Positions 61,529-64,000 of a stretch of DNA of 64,000 nucleotides are shown here, piece by piece. Every line of letters begins with the position of its first letter. Position 1 is the first letter of the stretch. The notes beneath the pieces are model-generated. The model was not told the origin of the DNA. It searched no databases and was given only the letters and a program-made list of their open reading frames with translations. This stretch comes from Bacteroidota bacterium (lineage in GTDB: Bacteria; Bacteroidota; Bacteroidia; 2-12-FULL-35-15). The stretch covers positions 1-64,000 of the forward strand of contig CANNHN010000001.1 of NCBI GenBank assembly GCA_947504725.1. The letters run 5' to 3'. The position numbers were made by a program, and so were the translations under genes.

Positions 61529-62338
61529 ATGAATGTACTTGATAAAATAATTGCACAAAAAGAAAAGGAAGTTGCTGAACGAAAAAGTCTATACCCTATA
61601 AAGTTATTGGAGCGTTCTACTTTTTATGAATCACCAATAGTTTCCTTTAAAAAATATTTATTAAGAGAAGATAAAGTAGGAATAATAGCTGAATTTAAAC
61701 GAAAATCTCCGTCCAAAGGAATTATTAATAAATACGCAGATGTTGAGCGGACTTCTATTGGATACATGCAAGCAGGTGCAAGTGCATTAAGTGTTTTAAC
61801 TGACACCGAATTTTTTGGAGGGAAAAACGAAGATTTAACTACTGCGCGTAAATTCAACTATTGTCCTATTCTTCGTAAAGATTTTGTAATTGATGAATAC
61901 CAAATTGTAGAAGCAAAATCAATTGGTGCAGACGTCATTTTACTATTAGCAAATGTTTTAGATGCTTCTCAAATTAAACAATTTGCTCGATTTGCAAAAT
62001 CATTAGGATTAGAAGTTCTTTTGGAAGTTCGTGATAAGAATGAATTGAATTCAATAAATGAATTTGTTGATGCTGTTGGTGTAAATAATAGGAATCTTAA
62101 AGACTTTAGCGTTAATGTTTCTCAATCTTTCGAATTAGCGAATTTAATTCCTTCTGACTTCATTAAAATTTCTGAAAGCGGAATAGATTCAGCAAATACT
62201 ATTATCGAATTGAGTGAAGCTGGATTTAAAGGCTTTTTGATTGGCGAATCGTTTATGAAACATAGTCGCCCAGAGCGCGTATGTTCTGATTTTATAAAAG
62301 AAGTAAATGCATTAAAAAATAATTTAATAACTATATAA
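61529..62338 (+). CDS. trpC: indole-3-glycerol phosphate synthase
   Basis: A 269-residue TIM barrel. VLDKIIAQKEKEVAERK is the N-terminal extension. IIAEFKRKSPSKGIIN carries catalytic Glu and Lys, ALSVLTDTEFFGGK follows, and LRKDFVIDEYQIVEAKSIGAD holds the second Lys. VGVNNRNLKDFSV and FIKISESGIDSANTI complete the phosphate-binding end. The ATG at 61529 is preferred over the in-frame TTG at 61517, which lies within trpD. It is a separate enzyme, not fused to TrpF. Confidence 0.95.
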   Translation: MNVLDKIIAQKEKEVAERKSLYPIKLLERSTFYESPIVSFKKYLLREDKVGIIAEFKRKSPSKGIINKYADVERTSIGYMQAGASALSVLTDTEFFGGKNEDLTTARKFNYCPILRKDFVIDEYQIVEAKSIGADVILLLANVLDASQIKQFARFAKSLGLEVLLEVRDKNELNSINEFVDAVGVNNRNLKDFSVNVSQSFELANLIPSDFIKISESGIDSANTIIELSEAGFKGFLIGESFMKHSRPERVCSDFIKEVNALKNNLITI

Positions 62339-62339
62339 T

Positions 62340-62828
62340 ATGAACTTGGATTTTATCAAAGCAACAAAGTCTGATGTAGCATTGATTGCTCAGTTAGCAG
62401 ATAGTATTTGGAGAAAACACTATATAACCATTATCACTATGGAACAGATTGATTACATGTTGAATTTAATGTATTCAGCGGATAGTCTAACAAAGCAAAT
62501 GGATGAAGGACATGAATTTACTTTGGTCTATAGTAATAAAAAACCTATTGGATATATTTCATTAAACTCAATAGATGGAAAAAATTATTTTCTTCATAAA
62601 TTTTATATTGAAGTAGAAGACCAAGGGAAAGGAATAGGTTCGGAATTGTTTACACACGTTTTGGATCAAATGCCAGATGCCGAATCGATTGAGCTTTTTG
62701 TTAATAGAGAAAATTTTAAAACGATTAATTTTTATTTTAAACACGATTTCGTAATTAAAAAAACAATAAATCAAGATATTGGTAATGGATTTTTTATGAA
62801 TGATTTTGTAATGATTAAAATGCTTTAA
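62340..62828 (+). CDS. GNAT-family N-acetyltransferase inside the trp operon
   Basis: A 162-residue GNAT domain. LDFIKATKSDVALIAQLADSIWRKHY is the N-terminal strand and helix. FTLVYSNKKPIGYISLNSI follows, FLHKFYIEVEDQGKGIGSELF holds the acetyl-CoA loop (Q-G-K-G-I-G), and ELFVNRENFKTINFYFKHDF is the final beta-bulge region. It starts 1 nt after the trpC stop and ends 2 nt before trpF, so it is cotranscribed and under trp attenuation. The substrate is unknown; a free amine, amino acid or protein N-terminus are all possible. Confidence 0.88.
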   Translation: MNLDFIKATKSDVALIAQLADSIWRKHYITIITMEQIDYMLNLMYSADSLTKQMDEGHEFTLVYSNKKPIGYISLNSIDGKNYFLHKFYIEVEDQGKGIGSELFTHVLDQMPDAESIELFVNRENFKTINFYFKHDFVIKKTINQDIGNGFFMNDFVMIKML

Positions 62829-62830
62829 AA

Positions 62831-63469
62831 ATGTTGTTAAAGATATGTGGGCTAAAAGATTCTGAAAATATAAAACAAGTGGCATTGTTAAAGCCCGATT
62901 TTATGGGTTTTATTTTCTATGCTGAGTCTAAACGTTTTGTTGGAGAAGATTTTGTTATGCCTGAGATTTCGTCTGAAATTAAAAAAGTAGGAGTCTTTGT
63001 TAATGCCACAGCAAGTTATATTTCAGAAAAGAGCGACCAATATGATTTGGATTATATTCAGATACATGGCGATGAAGATTCAGTTTTTTGCTCCGACCTC
63101 TGCATTTCTCTTTGCACGAGAATAGGAAAAAAGGAAATTAAATTAATAAAAGCATTTGGAATAGATGAGCATTTTGATTTTGATATTTTAGATGAATATT
63201 CCTATTCGTGTGATTATTTTTTATTTGATACAAAAGCAAAAGAATACGGTGGAAGTGGAAGGCAATTTGATTGGACCTTGTTGGAAAACTATAGTGGAAC
63301 AACTCCGTTTTTTTTGAGTGGTGGCTTGGGTTTGAAGGACATAAAAAAAGTTCAAAGTTCAAAGTTTAAAGTTCAAGCTATTGATGTGAATAGTATGTTT
63401 GAAATCGAACCTGGGATAAAAGATATTAATAAATTAAAAAAAATAAATCTTAGCATGCTTAGTGCCTAA
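62831..63469 (+). CDS. trpF: phosphoribosylanthranilate isomerase
   Basis: A 212-residue TIM barrel. [20 protein letters not shown] starts with the catalytic Cys. [60 protein letters not shown] (catalytic Asp) and [12 protein letters not shown] complete it. The loop after GGLG contains [10 protein letters not shown], encoded by a 7-nt repeat (63351-63371), followed by the expected [15 protein letters not shown]. Length is normal, so the repeat replaces rather than lengthens the loop. Confidence 0.94.
   Translation: MLLKICGLKDSENIKQVALLKPDFMGFIFYAESKRFVGEDFVMPEISSEIKKVGVFVNATASYISEKSDQYDLDYIQIHGDEDSVFCSDLCISLCTRIGKKEIKLIKAFGIDEHFDFDILDEYSYSCDYFLFDTKAKEYGGSGRQFDWTLLENYSGTTPFFLSGGLGLKDIKKVQSSKFKVQAIDVNSMFEIEPGIKDINKLKKINLSMLSA
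63351..63371 (+). repeat. 7-nt periodic repeat inside trpF
   Basis: TTCAAAG, TTCAAAG, TTTAAAG, followed by TTCAAGC. It encodes the variable residues SSKFKVQ between the conserved GGLG and DVNS motifs. Confidence 0.8.
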
Positions 63470-63480
63470 GTGGTAAAAAA

Positions 63481-64000
63481 ATGAATTATCAAGTTAACGA
63501 AAAAGGCTATTATGGAAATTTTGGTGGAGCATTCATCCCTGAAATGTTATTCCCAAATGTAGAAGAACTTCGTGAGAAGTATTTGTCAATCATTCAAGAA
63601 AAAGATTTTCAATTGGAATTGAATGAGTTGCTTAGAGATTATGTAGGACGACCATCTCCTCTTTATTATGCAAAGAGACTGTCTGAACGATACAATACGA
63701 ATATCTATTTGAAACGTGAAGATTTAAATCATACTGGAGCGCATAAAATCAACAATACGCTCGGTCAGATATTATTAGCAAAGCGATTAGGTAGAACAAG
63801 AATAATTGCGGAGACGGGTGCTGGACAACATGGCGTTGCGACAGCTACCGTTTGCGCGTTGATGGGTTTAAAGTGTATTGTCTATATGGGGGAAGTGGAT
63901 ATCAAACGTCAGGCGCCCAATGTAGCACGCATGAAACTATTGGGTGCAGAAGTGATTCCAGCAACAAGCGGAAGCAAAACATTGAAAGATGCAACCAATG
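63481..64000 (+). CDS. trpB: tryptophan synthase beta chain, 5' part
   Basis: The first 173 codons run off the window end. [21 protein letters not shown] is the N-terminus. [31 protein letters not shown] (PLP lysine within HKINN), [21 protein letters not shown] (catalytic Glu) and [24 protein letters not shown] are conserved. It condenses indole and serine to tryptophan with TrpA, expected next. It starts 11 nt after the trpF stop. Confidence 0.95.
   Translation, partial: MNYQVNEKGYYGNFGGAFIPEMLFPNVEELREKYLSIIQEKDFQLELNELLRDYVGRPSPLYYAKRLSERYNTNIYLKREDLNHTGAHKINNTLGQILLAKRLGRTRIIAETGAGQHGVATATVCALMGLKCIVYMGEVDIKRQAPNVARMKLLGAEVIPATSGSKTLKDATN

Overview
The window looks like chromosomal DNA of a low-GC Bacteroidota (class Bacteroidia, Flavobacteriales-like). 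The evidence is as follows: many start regions carry the Bacteroidota -7 box TAnnTTTG, sometimes with an upstream TTG or TTTG, and Shine-Dalgarno sites are largely absent. Secreted proteins end in type IX secretion (T9SS) sorting domains. Typical gene families include GWxTD, choice-of-anchor B, a giant TamB-like protein, fused ribBA, a split transketolase and tail-anchored START-like proteins. The genes are mostly housekeeping, interspersed with secreted and envelope proteins and noticeably repeat-rich intergenic DNA.

Layout. 1-1.1 kb: an abnormal junction joins a CUB-domain secreted protein to the C-terminal part of threonine dehydratase. 1.3-6.3 kb: a hybrid histidine kinase, a secreted MACPF (pore-forming fold) protein and tRNA-Asp. 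6.5-18.4 kb: an accessory stretch crowded with palindromic GTCATTGCGAG repeats. It holds a three-gene membrane cassette bounded by inverted repeats of about 90 bp, dacB, phhB, a thioesterase, a DUF4349 lipoprotein, a GIY-YIG nuclease enclosed by repeat pieces, a PlsC-type acyltransferase and a T9SS beta-propeller protein interrupted by an in-frame TGA. 18.4-31 kb: an aminotransferase, a CoA-binding protein, an MFS transporter, tRNA-Ser, a GWxTD protein, GT2, aroQ, xerD, and an operon combining both transketolase halves with a vWA protein, an ECF sigma factor and its putative regulators. 31-43 kb: ychF, parE-parC, a histidine kinase with an in-frame TAA, a choice-of-anchor B protein and tsaD. 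43-55 kb: tamB-like, ribBA, tRNA-Met, a histone-H1-like/START fusion, PAP2, GT39, GT2 and an LptF/G permease. 55-58.4 kb: an NDP-sugar epimerase and two GT4 glycosyltransferases. 58.4-64 kb: the trp operon trpL-E-G-D-C-(GNAT)-F-B, running off the window in trpB.

The most striking regulatory element is a ribosome-mediated attenuator ahead of trpE. A 19-codon leader peptide with three consecutive Trp codons starts almost at the predicted +1, and is followed by a strong terminator and a competing antiterminator pairing.

A second, diffuse signal is a set of at least eight loci with strict 7-nt periodic but unrelated repeat units. They lie in 5' UTRs, intergenic gaps, two signal-peptide coding regions and inside trpF. 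Other points to check are the chimeric first kilobase, the repeat-nested GIY-YIG gene, the inverted-repeat cassette and two single-codon nonsense interruptions.
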